The translations under genes and the position numbers were made by a program. A DNA stretch of 64,000 nucleotides from the NCBI GenBank assembly GCA_040755835.1, contig JBFMAB010000041.1, positions 109,979-173,978 on the forward strand, in the 5' to 3' direction. This document shows, one piece after another, positions 8,841-16,660 of this stretch; within the stretch, counting starts at the first letter, position 1, and every line of letters starts with the position of its first letter. Source of the stretch: JADLDB01 sp040755835 (lineage in GTDB: Bacteria > Myxococcota > Myxococcia > Myxococcales > Myxococcaceae). Below the pieces are notes generated by a model. It worked only from the letters and a program-made list of their open reading frames with translations. It did not search any database and was not told where the DNA came from.

Positions 8841-9074
8841 ATGAAGCCGTGTCCGACCGAGTTGCCGCAGAGCATCAATCCGGAGGCTGGCCCGAAGCGC
8901 CTGGGCGTCGAGCACCACCGGAATCTGGACTGTGCCCACTATGACAACTGCCTCGACGAGGCGGTCCGTCGCGGGTGGCAGTCCTTCACGTGCCTCAAGT
9001 GTCCGCTGTGCGCCCTGCCGTCGGCGCCGCAGGCTGGCATTGAGTCCTTCGCGACGCAGCGCCGGGCCGTCTGA
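8841..9074 (+). CDS. Small Cys-rich protein, possibly metal-binding
   Basis: The 77-residue protein has Cys residues arranged as CAHYDNC and, 15 residues later, CLKCPLC, flanked by His and charged residues. This spacing resembles a zinc-binding treble-clef or ribbon rather than a disulfide-rich secreted peptide, because no signal peptide is present. GGGAGG lies upstream of the ATG, though at somewhat long spacing. It stands alone between two minus-strand genes. I do not recognise the family; a small DNA- or protein-binding role is only an inference from the Cys pattern. Confidence 0.6.
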   Translation: MKPCPTELPQSINPEAGPKRLGVEHHRNLDCAHYDNCLDEAVRRGWQSFTCLKCPLCALPSAPQAGIESFATQRRAV

Positions 9075-9232
9075 CGATTCGAGCCGTGTCGCCGTCGTAC
9101 CGCCTCACCATGCGTGGCGGTCAGCGCCTGCAGCGTTCCGCAGGTCGCTGATCGCCACGTCGGAGGAGGGGAACCCGCCTCCAGTCCTCGCGCAGCGGGC
9201 GCTCTCCGGCGCGGGGCGGCGGTGCGACGCGA

Positions 9233-10999
9233 TCAGGTGCGCCGCAGCGTCAGCACCCCGCGGCGGATCAGATCCTTCATCGTCTCCTCGACGTCGAGCG
9301 GCGACATGTCGATGCGGGCGATCACGTCGCGGGGCGGCAGCTTCTCCTCGCAGATGAGGCGTGCCGCTTCGAGCCACGCCTTGGGGCCGACCTGCCGGTA
9401 CACGGCGTACAGCTCGGCGTTCACTTCGATCTGGGTGGCGGTCAGCATCAACCCTTCGCGCATGCGCCGTTCGTTCTCGTTCAGCGTCGAGGCGGCGCGC
9501 TCCAGCATCACCTCGGTGCCGAGGAAGAGGTTGCGCACCACCTGGGGGATCGCCCCGGGCAAGAAGTCGCCTTCGGCCGCCTTGCTGGCGACGAACGCGT
9601 TGAACGCGCGCTCGCCCGCGGCGGTGAACTTGCCCGCGGTGGCGGAGGCGTGGACACAGGCGCCGTCGGCGCCGAAGTACAGCTGGTAGCTGGCCCAGCC
9701 GTCGCGGGCGACCAGCGTCCCGCCGATGCGCCGCTGCGCGAGTTGCCTGAGGAACCACTGGGGACCCACGGCGTGGACCGGCACCGGGAAGGGCTGGCCG
9801 ATCTCCAGCTGCGCCTCCACCAGCGCGCGCGGCTCGAGCAGCTTGCGCGTCTGGGAGACGATCGCGTCCAGCTTCACGCCCTTGGACAGGTACGCCTGCG
9901 CGCCCGCGTCGAGCGCCCGCAAGGACTCGCGGTAGTCGTCGTGCGCCGAGATGAAGGCGACCGGCAGCTCCCGCGTGCGGAAGTCGTCGCGCATCGCGCG
10001 CAGCATGCCCCAGCCGTCGAGGTGCGGCATGTTGAGGTCCGCCAGCACGACGTCGAACTCGCGGGCGAGGGCCGCCTCCATGCCCTGCTGGCCGTCCCTC
10101 GCGGTGGTGACCTCGAAGCCGTGCTTGGTGAACAGGCGGCTGAACATCTGGAGGATCGCGTCGTCGTCGTCGACCAGGAGGAGCCGCGGCGTGCGGGCGG
10201 CCTTCGGCGGCGGCGGGGCGGCGGCCGCACGCTGAATCGGCACCTCGAAGGTGAGCGGCTCGTCCTGCGGCTCCTCGACCGGGTGGCCGACGACGACCTC
10301 GGCCAGCTCCGTCTCTCCGGTGACGACGTCGCCCACCTCGATCACCACGCCCGCGCCGTCGCCGTGGGCGCCCGCCATCTCCGAGAAGGCCCACTTCACC
10401 TTCCCCTGGCTCAGCATCGCCTTGAGCGCGTCCTGCGCGCCGGCGCCGAGGAAGCGCGCCCGCTCGAGTTTGCCGAGCGCGAAGGTTGCGCGGCCCTCGT
10501 TGGGGGTGCGCGGATCCGTGACGAGGACGCCGGTGCGCCGCGTGCGGCGGATGTGATCGACCAGCCGCCCGAGCGTCTTCGGATCGCCCACGCCGGTGAC
10601 GGTGCCCGAGCGCGAGGGCAGCTCGTCCCACAGGCCCTTCACCACCGCCACGTGCTGCGCCTCCAACGGCGCGGCGAGCAACGTCACCACGCCGGTGCGC
10701 AAGCCCGCGACGAACGGAGCGTCGGAGGTGTCCTTCGCGACGACGCCGACCGGCAGGGCCGCCCAGGTGACGTCCTGCGAAAGCGTGTCCAGCACGTGGA
10801 TGACGAAGTCCGAGCTGAGCTCGCCGAAGACGAGCAGCAGGTCGGGCTTGAGCTGCTTGAGGCCGCCCGCCAGCTTCTTCCGGTCGGTGATGAAGCGGTA
10901 GAACACGCCTTCGTCGTTGAAGGCCTTCGCGAGCGGGATCTGTGCGGCGCGATCCTCGTCGACCCCGAGCACCACCGGCTTGGTTGGCTGCGTCGTCAT
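9233..10999 (-). CDS. Response regulator with two receiver-like and DUF4388-like domains
   Basis: The 588-residue protein has an N-terminal degenerate receiver-like domain (about 8-125), then a DUF4388-like segment (about 140-210, TLGRLVDHIRRTRRTGVLVT), a Pro/Ala linker, and a canonical receiver domain at about 271-390. The latter carries the acidic pocket DDDD at 277-280, the phospho-acceptor Asp at about 321 in VLADLNMP, Ser351 and Lys373. A second DUF4388-like or scaffold segment and a helical C-terminus follow. There is no DNA-binding output domain that I recognise. This build is common in myxobacterial signalling. A GGAGA sequence precedes the ATG. Confidence 0.85.
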   Translation of the reverse strand: MTTQPTKPVVLGVDEDRAAQIPLAKAFNDEGVFYRFITDRKKLAGGLKQLKPDLLLVFGELSSDFVIHVLDTLSQDVTWAALPVGVVAKDTSDAPFVAGLRTGVVTLLAAPLEAQHVAVVKGLWDELPSRSGTVTGVGDPKTLGRLVDHIRRTRRTGVLVTDPRTPNEGRATFALGKLERARFLGAGAQDALKAMLSQGKVKWAFSEMAGAHGDGAGVVIEVGDVVTGETELAEVVVGHPVEEPQDEPLTFEVPIQRAAAAPPPPKAARTPRLLLVDDDDAILQMFSRLFTKHGFEVTTARDGQQGMEAALAREFDVVLADLNMPHLDGWGMLRAMRDDFRTRELPVAFISAHDDYRESLRALDAGAQAYLSKGVKLDAIVSQTRKLLEPRALVEAQLEIGQPFPVPVHAVGPQWFLRQLAQRRIGGTLVARDGWASYQLYFGADGACVHASATAGKFTAAGERAFNAFVASKAAEGDFLPGAIPQVVRNLFLGTEVMLERAASTLNENERRMREGLMLTATQIEVNAELYAVYRQVGPKAWLEAARLICEEKLPPRDVIARIDMSPLDVEETMKDLIRRGVLTLRRT

Positions 11000-11030
11000 C
11001 TCGTCTCTCCGCGTCGTGGTGGCCGGCGTC

Positions 11031-12515
11031 TCAATCGGTGGAAGCGTAGATCACGACGATCCAGTAGCGGCCGTCACCGTATTTCTGAGAGTCCCCGCGC
11101 GCGAGGCCGACGCCCACCCGGGTGTTGCCGGGGGCGGCCAGGTTCTTCGACTCGGCACCCAGCTCCGGCGTTTGGGAGACGTAGAGGTCGACGGAGACGG
11201 CGCGGGCGTCGTCCAGCAGCGCGAACGCGCGCTGGTGGAGGCTCGGCTGGCCGGGGAGCTGGGCCTTCGGCAACTCGGCAGCGAGGGCGGCCCGCGCGTG
11301 TCCCTGGGCGAGGCCCTCGAGCGCGGCGCTCACCTCGAGCGGCTTGAGGCCCCTGCGGCGGCGCTGGGCGGCGATCTCCGCGTACAGCGCTTTGAGCGGA
11401 TCGGCCTCCACCTCGTCGGCGACGAGCGGGCTCGCCAGCACCTCGACCAGCACCGTCAGCCCATCGCCGCGTCGCGCGAGGCCTACGCCGAGGCGCCGGT
11501 GGCCCGCCTCGATGAGGTTCTTCCGGTGCCCGGGGCTGTGCTCGATGCCGAAGTGCGCGGCCAGGGGGCCCGACGACGCGCCGAGGTTCTCGCCGGCCGA
11601 CGCGTAGCGGTAGCCGCTCGCCGCGAGGCGGGCCTTGAGATCCGAGCCGTCGGGCGCGACGTGCGAGAAGAAGTTCTCCGTCGCGAGCCGCTCGGCCCAC
11701 GCCTGCGCGACCCCGTCGAGCGCCGGGTCCGCCGCCACCGGCGCCAGCCCGAGCTGCAGGCGCAGCGCGTTGATCCGCACCAGCAGCCGCGCGCGGGCCT
11801 CGGCGTCGTCCTTCGGCTCGGGCGCCCACTCGTCGCCGGCCTCGCCCACCGCGCCGACGTCGACGAAGAGGAGCGCGGCGACCTCCGGACCGCGCGGGCC
11901 GCGGGCGAGCACTTCGACCGCGTGGCGCCCGGCGGTGGGGAAGGTGAGCGCGGCGCACAGCCCCTTCGGGCCGGGCTCCATCTTCACCGTCTCCACTCCG
12001 CCGGAGGGCCGGGTGATGAAGACGTCGGCGCTCGACAGGGGCGGGACGAGGCGGCCGCACAGCCGCTGGGGCGTCTTCGGCGGCGCCTGGTGGCTGCGGG
12101 CGAAGGGTTCGAGCTCGATGCGCCGCCGCACCAGCAGCACCACCGCGGCGCCGCGCTCGGCGCTGCCCATGACGACGGCGGCCCCCAGGCCCGTCACCGG
12201 CTCGTCCGGCTGGAGCTGCCGCCGCACCTCGGGCAGGAGATCGTCGGCCGACGCGCGCACCAGCACCGCCACCGGGTTTGGGTCCCACCCGCCGGCGCGG
12301 CTGATCGCCGACGTCACGCGCAACAGCCCGCCCGCGTCGGTGAGGCCGCGATCGAGCGCGCGGCGGGCGATCTCCCGCGCGGCGCTATCGAGGGCCGCGT
12401 CGGCCGGTGGCACCTGCCGGCCGGTCGCCTCGAAGCGCCCGCGCACCGCGTCCCGCAGTTGGGCGTCGGTCGGGGGGGCGGCCAGCAGGCCCGCGAGGAG
12501 GAGCGCCGGTGTCAT
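11031..12515 (-). CDS. Secreted CAP (SCP/PR1-like) domain protein
   Basis: The 494-residue protein starts with a short signal peptide and an alpha-helical N-terminal region of unknown role. An Ig-like stretch follows, and at about residues 260-390 a CAP domain: NALRLQLGLAPVAADPAL, FFSHVAPDGSDLKARL, AGENLG, and HSPGHRKNLIEAGHRRLGVG. These include the His/Glu pairs that can form the CAP metal site. A second, weaker CAP-like half may lie at the C-terminus. Bacterial CAP proteins are secreted and their biochemical function is usually unknown. It overlaps the upstream DUF721 gene by four bases, so the two are coupled. Confidence 0.85.
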   Translation of the reverse strand: MTPALLLAGLLAAPPTDAQLRDAVRGRFEATGRQVPPADAALDSAAREIARRALDRGLTDAGGLLRVTSAISRAGGWDPNPVAVLVRASADDLLPEVRRQLQPDEPVTGLGAAVVMGSAERGAAVVLLVRRRIELEPFARSHQAPPKTPQRLCGRLVPPLSSADVFITRPSGGVETVKMEPGPKGLCAALTFPTAGRHAVEVLARGPRGPEVAALLFVDVGAVGEAGDEWAPEPKDDAEARARLLVRINALRLQLGLAPVAADPALDGVAQAWAERLATENFFSHVAPDGSDLKARLAASGYRYASAGENLGASSGPLAAHFGIEHSPGHRKNLIEAGHRRLGVGLARRGDGLTVLVEVLASPLVADEVEADPLKALYAEIAAQRRRRGLKPLEVSAALEGLAQGHARAALAAELPKAQLPGQPSLHQRAFALLDDARAVSVDLYVSQTPELGAESKNLAAPGNTRVGVGLARGDSQKYGDGRYWIVVIYASTD

Positions 12516-12790
12516 TCGACTTCGAAGACGAGGCGCGACACCGGGGCTTCGCCCAGCGCCGCGCGCAGCTTCCCGAGCACCGCCGCCTGCTCCTGCGCCA
12601 GCACGTCGCGCCAGGCGGGACCGTCACAGGACACCACCAGCGTGCCGCCCTCGAGGCGGGCGGGCCGCGTGTGGCGCGCGGCGAGCTCACCCACGGCCTG
12701 CTTCCACACGGGCTCCAACGCCCGCAGCGAGCCCGTCTCGCTCGACACGCGCCCCAGCACCGGCCCCAGCAGTTCGCTCAGCGGCTTCAT
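12512..12790 (-). CDS. DUF721 / DciA-like protein
   Basis: From the ATG at 12790 this is a 92-residue protein beginning MKPLSELL. It shows the DUF721 layout: a start helix (LGPVLGRV), WKQAVGELAARHTRPARLEGGTLVV, and PAWRDVLAQEQAAVLGKL. In other bacteria DciA proteins of this family help load the replicative helicase DnaB. A longer upstream extension of the frame is Cys-rich and lacks family similarity, so I use the internal ATG. Its stop overlaps the ATG of the CAP-domain gene (ATGA). Confidence 0.8.
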   Translation of the reverse strand: MKPLSELLGPVLGRVSSETGSLRALEPVWKQAVGELAARHTRPARLEGGTLVVSCDGPAWRDVLAQEQAAVLGKLRAALGEAPVSRLVFEVE

Positions 12791-12886
12791 CGGCCTGATC
12801 TCCGCGTCCGCACGACGGCCCCCGGGGCTGACACCGATGTCATTGTTGACGCAGCGCAACATGCGGAAACCATTGTGAAAAGAATG

Positions 12887-12902
12887 TGGCACATCCCTCG
12901 CT
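12887..12902 (+). promoter_or_regulatory. Possible sigma-54 promoter
   Basis: TGGCAC followed by TCGCT keeps the GG-N10-GC spacing expected of the -24/-12 elements, with a C for T mismatch in the -12 box. It lies about 100 bases before the lipoprotein gene. A TTGACA hexamer at about 12919 without a good -10 is an alternative promoter. Confidence 0.3.
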
Positions 12903-13002
12903 ATTCCGCACGCCGCGGTTGACACCTGTGGGCAGGTCTGGCGAGAGTGCGCCGCTTTCAGGCGGCCTTTCAAGCGGCAATTTCTCCACAAAGGAGCAAC
13001 GG

Positions 13003-15660
13003 ATGACGGCAGTGACTCGGAACGGGCTCTGGGCGGCGGTGTTTGCGCTCGCGAGCCTCGGCCTCTTTGCGTGCGGCGGCGGCAACTCCACGACGGACGG
13101 TGGCACCGGCGGTGGCGGCGGCACTTCGGGCGACTGCATCGAGGACATCGACTGCCCGGATCCGCAGCTCTTCTTCTGCAACACCACGACCTCGACGTGT
13201 GAGCCGTCGTGCCGCGTGAAGGAGGACTGTTCGGCGGCGCGGCGTGGCCAGTACGCGCTGGACTTCTGCAATGGGGCGCTCGGCTGCGAGTGCGACGAGG
13301 GCAAGTGCGTGGGCTCGCTGTGCTCGTCCGACGCGGACTGCGGCTCGCAGGTCTGCCGCAACGGCGCGTGCGTGGCGCCGCCGGCCGCTTCGACGGTCGC
13401 GAAGTGCTCGGTGTCCCCCGACTTCGTCGTCGCGAAGGAAGGCGCGAAGGTGAAGTTCTGGGTCTCGGCCTGGGACGCGTCGAACAAGCCGGTCGTCGTG
13501 AAGGAGGGTGCCAACTGGGCCCCGGTGGCCGGTGGACCCTTCACGAACTCGGGGGCGGGCACCTCGTTCGAGTTCCTGGCCTCGACCGCCACCACTGGAA
13601 CGGCGGCGGTTGACGCGGCCGAGGCCTCGTTCGGCTCGGTGAAGTGCACCGCCAAGGCCATTGTCCTGCCGGCGGCCGTCGCGGCGGGGGAGGTGGCGGT
13701 CGCGGTGGTCGACGAGCTGTCGGGCCGTCCGGTCGCCAACGCCGACGTGGTGCTGGCGAACACCGACGGCTCCATCGTGCAGCAGGCGGGCGCCGACTCG
13801 GTGAAGACCGATGCGCGCGGCTACGTGAAGTTGACCGGCGCGCCGTCGGCCTTCAGCGTGACGGCCTTCCACTCCGAGTACTCGTACCTGACGATCGCGA
13901 ACTACTCGGGCACCTCGCGCTTCCTGTCGATGGTGATCCGCCGCAACCAGACGGACAAGTACGGCGGCTACAAGGGCGGCTTCGGCAGCACCGTGCCGGC
14001 CACCTCGAACGTGCACGCGGCCATCGCGGGCATGTCGATCGCGGGCTCCATCACCAACCTGTCGATCGCGCAGCTGCTCGGCCCGTCGGTGCCGACGGAC
14101 ATCAAGATCGGCTCGGCGATCAACCAGACGGGCGTGCCGATCCCCGCGGGCGTCTTCCTCGGCTTCGGCGACCAGCAGATCAAGAACACCTTCGCGGGCC
14201 AGGGGCTCGCGGGCACCTGCGCCGACGAGACCAGGGTGCTGGCCGGTGAGTGCGGCACCCGCACGGCGTGGGCGCTCGCCGGCGACGTGCCGCTGGGCGA
14301 CCTGCCCATCGACGCGGTCGCGGGCGGCCTCGACAACATCAACATCGGCGCGCTGCTCTCGCGCATCCTGCCCATCTTCAAGAAGTTCAACTCGTCCATC
14401 GTGCGCGACGTCACCTTCACCCTGAAGGCCACGCCGTTCGGGAGCGGCAAGCCGGACTTCTCGGACCAGGCGCACTTCGTGACGCAGGATCACAACTTCA
14501 CGCAGATCCCGCTGGCGTTCAGCTACGTCGCCAAGCTGCCCGAGCTGCCGAAGTTCAAGAACGCCTACGTCGACGGCGTGGCGATCATCGGCGGCGCCTC
14601 GGTGCCCGGCCAGGGCGTGGTGCCGCTGGGCATCGGCGTCGGCGTGAACACCAACCCGGTAGACGGGCAGACGGACAAGCAGGCGGACCTGCCGGCGCAG
14701 GGTCTGGTGCAGATCCGCATGGCGCCGACGCACGACGGCATCGAGGGCGGCGAGTACGGCCTGGTGATCGCGGGCATCAGCGCGAAGGGCCTCACGGACT
14801 CGTCGGCGGGCCTCGGCGCCTCGGCGATCTTCGCTCGGCTGCCGAACAACGCGCTCGTCTTCGATCCGAAGGGCGCGACGCCGGTGGACGTGTCCGGGCA
14901 GTCGTTCCCCGTCTTCCCCGAGGGCGCGAAGTTCAACTTCACGGACACCGCGCAGGGCGCGATCCCCGGCCGCAGCTTCCGCTTCGGCACCGCGCCGAAT
15001 CTGTCGGAGATCAACGTGCTGCGCGTCTCCTTCGCGGACGACAAGGAGCACCGCTGGGACGTGCTGATGAACCCGACGGCCGCCGCGGCGGGCTTCACGC
15101 TGCCGGCGACCCCCAACGGCACCACCCACGCCGATCGTCTCTTCGCGAACGGCATGGCGTCGGGTGAACGCTCGACGATGGTCGTCCAGGCGCTGCGTCT
15201 GAACACCAAGCCGTCCGGCGGCGGCACGGCGATCTCGTTCAACGACTTCGTCGAGCTGAACGACACCAACGCGGACCGCACCACGGACCTGCTGACGGCG
15301 TTCGGCTTCCTCGATTACGGCCGCCCGACGGTCGCCTTCACCACGCCGAAGGACAACAACTCGACCATCGCGAAGGGCTCCAAGATCGTGGTGGAGGTGA
15401 AGAACTTCAAGATCGGCACCACCGCGGGCGACGACGGCGTCGTGAAGCTGTCGTTCTCCATGGGCGGCAACCCCGTCACCGGCTGCGATCCGGCGGTCCT
15501 GAAGACCGAGACCATGGCCGGCAACGGCGAGCTCGAGTACACGCTGCCCATGTCGTGCGCGGGCACGGGCCTGTCGATGAAGGCCGAGCTCCTGATGATC
15601 GACGAGGCGACGGCGGTGGCCCCGGCGGTCTCGTCGACGCTGACGGTCACGATCCAGTAG
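13003..15660 (+). CDS. Large surface lipoprotein with Cys-rich and carboxypeptidase-regulatory-like domains
   Basis: The ATG at 13003 is preceded by AAGGAG at ideal spacing and gives 885 residues. A lipoprotein signal is clear, with the lipobox Leu-Phe-Ala-Cys at residue 25. A Gly/Thr linker follows, then about 90 residues rich in paired Cys that look like EGF- or Dickkopf-type repeats (CPDPQLFFC, CSSDADCGSQVC). At about 230-310 there is a carboxypeptidase-regulatory-like beta domain (VVDELSGRPVANADVVL). The rest is beta-rich with no recognised enzyme motif. It probably sits on the cell envelope in adhesion or binding, which is an inference. A terminator follows the stop. Confidence 0.8.
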   Translation: MTAVTRNGLWAAVFALASLGLFACGGGNSTTDGGTGGGGGTSGDCIEDIDCPDPQLFFCNTTTSTCEPSCRVKEDCSAARRGQYALDFCNGALGCECDEGKCVGSLCSSDADCGSQVCRNGACVAPPAASTVAKCSVSPDFVVAKEGAKVKFWVSAWDASNKPVVVKEGANWAPVAGGPFTNSGAGTSFEFLASTATTGTAAVDAAEASFGSVKCTAKAIVLPAAVAAGEVAVAVVDELSGRPVANADVVLANTDGSIVQQAGADSVKTDARGYVKLTGAPSAFSVTAFHSEYSYLTIANYSGTSRFLSMVIRRNQTDKYGGYKGGFGSTVPATSNVHAAIAGMSIAGSITNLSIAQLLGPSVPTDIKIGSAINQTGVPIPAGVFLGFGDQQIKNTFAGQGLAGTCADETRVLAGECGTRTAWALAGDVPLGDLPIDAVAGGLDNINIGALLSRILPIFKKFNSSIVRDVTFTLKATPFGSGKPDFSDQAHFVTQDHNFTQIPLAFSYVAKLPELPKFKNAYVDGVAIIGGASVPGQGVVPLGIGVGVNTNPVDGQTDKQADLPAQGLVQIRMAPTHDGIEGGEYGLVIAGISAKGLTDSSAGLGASAIFARLPNNALVFDPKGATPVDVSGQSFPVFPEGAKFNFTDTAQGAIPGRSFRFGTAPNLSEINVLRVSFADDKEHRWDVLMNPTAAAAGFTLPATPNGTTHADRLFANGMASGERSTMVVQALRLNTKPSGGGTAISFNDFVELNDTNADRTTDLLTAFGFLDYGRPTVAFTTPKDNNSTIAKGSKIVVEVKNFKIGTTAGDDGVVKLSFSMGGNPVTGCDPAVLKTETMAGNGELEYTLPMSCAGTGLSMKAELLMIDEATAVAPAVSSTLTVTIQ

Positions 15661-15696
15661 TCCGGCAGGCGCCCCGGCGGGCGCAGGCGACGTGAG

Positions 15697-15730
15697 CGGG
15701 GTCCCTTCGATCAAGGGGGGGCCCCGTTTC
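15697..15730 (+). terminator. Rho-independent terminator after the lipoprotein gene
   Basis: CGGGGTCCC pairs with GGGGCCCCG (one G-U pair) around a 12-base loop and is followed by TTTC. It lies 37 bases after the stop codon of the lipoprotein gene. Confidence 0.75.
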
Positions 15731-15775
15731 ATTGCGGGCGGGCGCGGCCGCCTGGGCTAGCCTTGGGAGAAAGCC

Positions 15776-16660
15776 GTGGCGCGCCAGAAGAAACACACGA
15801 CGGCAATCACCGTCATTTCGAAGATCCGCGACCAGGCGGTGAGCCAGTCGGCCGCGTTGGTGGTGATCCACGGCGAGGATCTCGGCCGGAAATACGACCT
15901 CGAGGACGAGCTGGTGATCGGCCGGTCCACGAGGTGCGACGTCGAGGTGGACCAGGACTCGGTGAGCCGCAACCACGCCTGCGTGCGCTACGACGGCTCG
16001 CGCGTGGTGGTGAAGGACCTGGGCTCGACCAACGGCACCTTCGTCAACGACGAGCAGATCGACGACGAGCACCGGCTGCGCAACGGCGACCTGATCAAGA
16101 TCGGGCGCACGGTGTTCAAGTTCATCGCCTCCAACAACATCGAGGCGTCGTACCACGACGAGATCTACCGGCTCACCACCGTGGACGGGCTGACGCAGGT
16201 GTCGAACCGGCGCTACTTCGAGGACACGCTCGACCGCGAGCTGTCGCGCTGCCGCCGCTACCACCGTAGCCTGTCGTTGGTGCTGGTCGACGTCGATCAC
16301 TTCAAGAAGATCAACGACACCTGGGGCCACCTCGCCGGCGACGCCGTATTGAAGGAGGTGGCGACGACGATCCGCAGCCGGATCCGCCGGGAAGACGTGA
16401 TCGCCCGTTACGGCGGCGAGGAGTTCGCGCTCTTGCTGCCGGAGATCGATCTCAAGGGCGCCACCGCGATGGCCGAGAAGGTGCGCAAGCTGGTCGAGAA
16501 GCACCGCTTCGCCTTCGACGGAGAGCAGATCCCGGTGACCGTCTCCTGCGGCGTGGCCGCGCTCGCGAAGAGGACGGAGACGGGCGCCACGCTGATCAAG
16601 CGGGCGGACGAGAAGCTGTACGAGGCGAAGGACGGCGGCCGCAACCGCGTCTGCGCCTGA
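15776..16660 (+). CDS. Diguanylate cyclase with N-terminal FHA domain
   Basis: The enzyme makes cyclic di-GMP from two GTP. In 294 residues it has an FHA domain at about 28-110 with the conserved GRSTRCDVEVD, SVSRNHA and LGSTNGTFVN motifs that bind phosphothreonine, and a GGDEF domain at about 135-294 with the active-site GGEEF at 213-217. The inhibitory I-site RxxD is present as RRED exactly five residues before it, so product inhibition is expected. The start is GTG. The FHA domain suggests control by a Ser/Thr kinase such as the one at 37006-39957. Its stop abuts the stop of the convergent acyltransferase gene. Confidence 0.93.
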   Translation: MARQKKHTTAITVISKIRDQAVSQSAALVVIHGEDLGRKYDLEDELVIGRSTRCDVEVDQDSVSRNHACVRYDGSRVVVKDLGSTNGTFVNDEQIDDEHRLRNGDLIKIGRTVFKFIASNNIEASYHDEIYRLTTVDGLTQVSNRRYFEDTLDRELSRCRRYHRSLSLVLVDVDHFKKINDTWGHLAGDAVLKEVATTIRSRIRREDVIARYGGEEFALLLPEIDLKGATAMAEKVRKLVEKHRFAFDGEQIPVTVSCGVAALAKRTETGATLIKRADEKLYEAKDGGRNRVCA

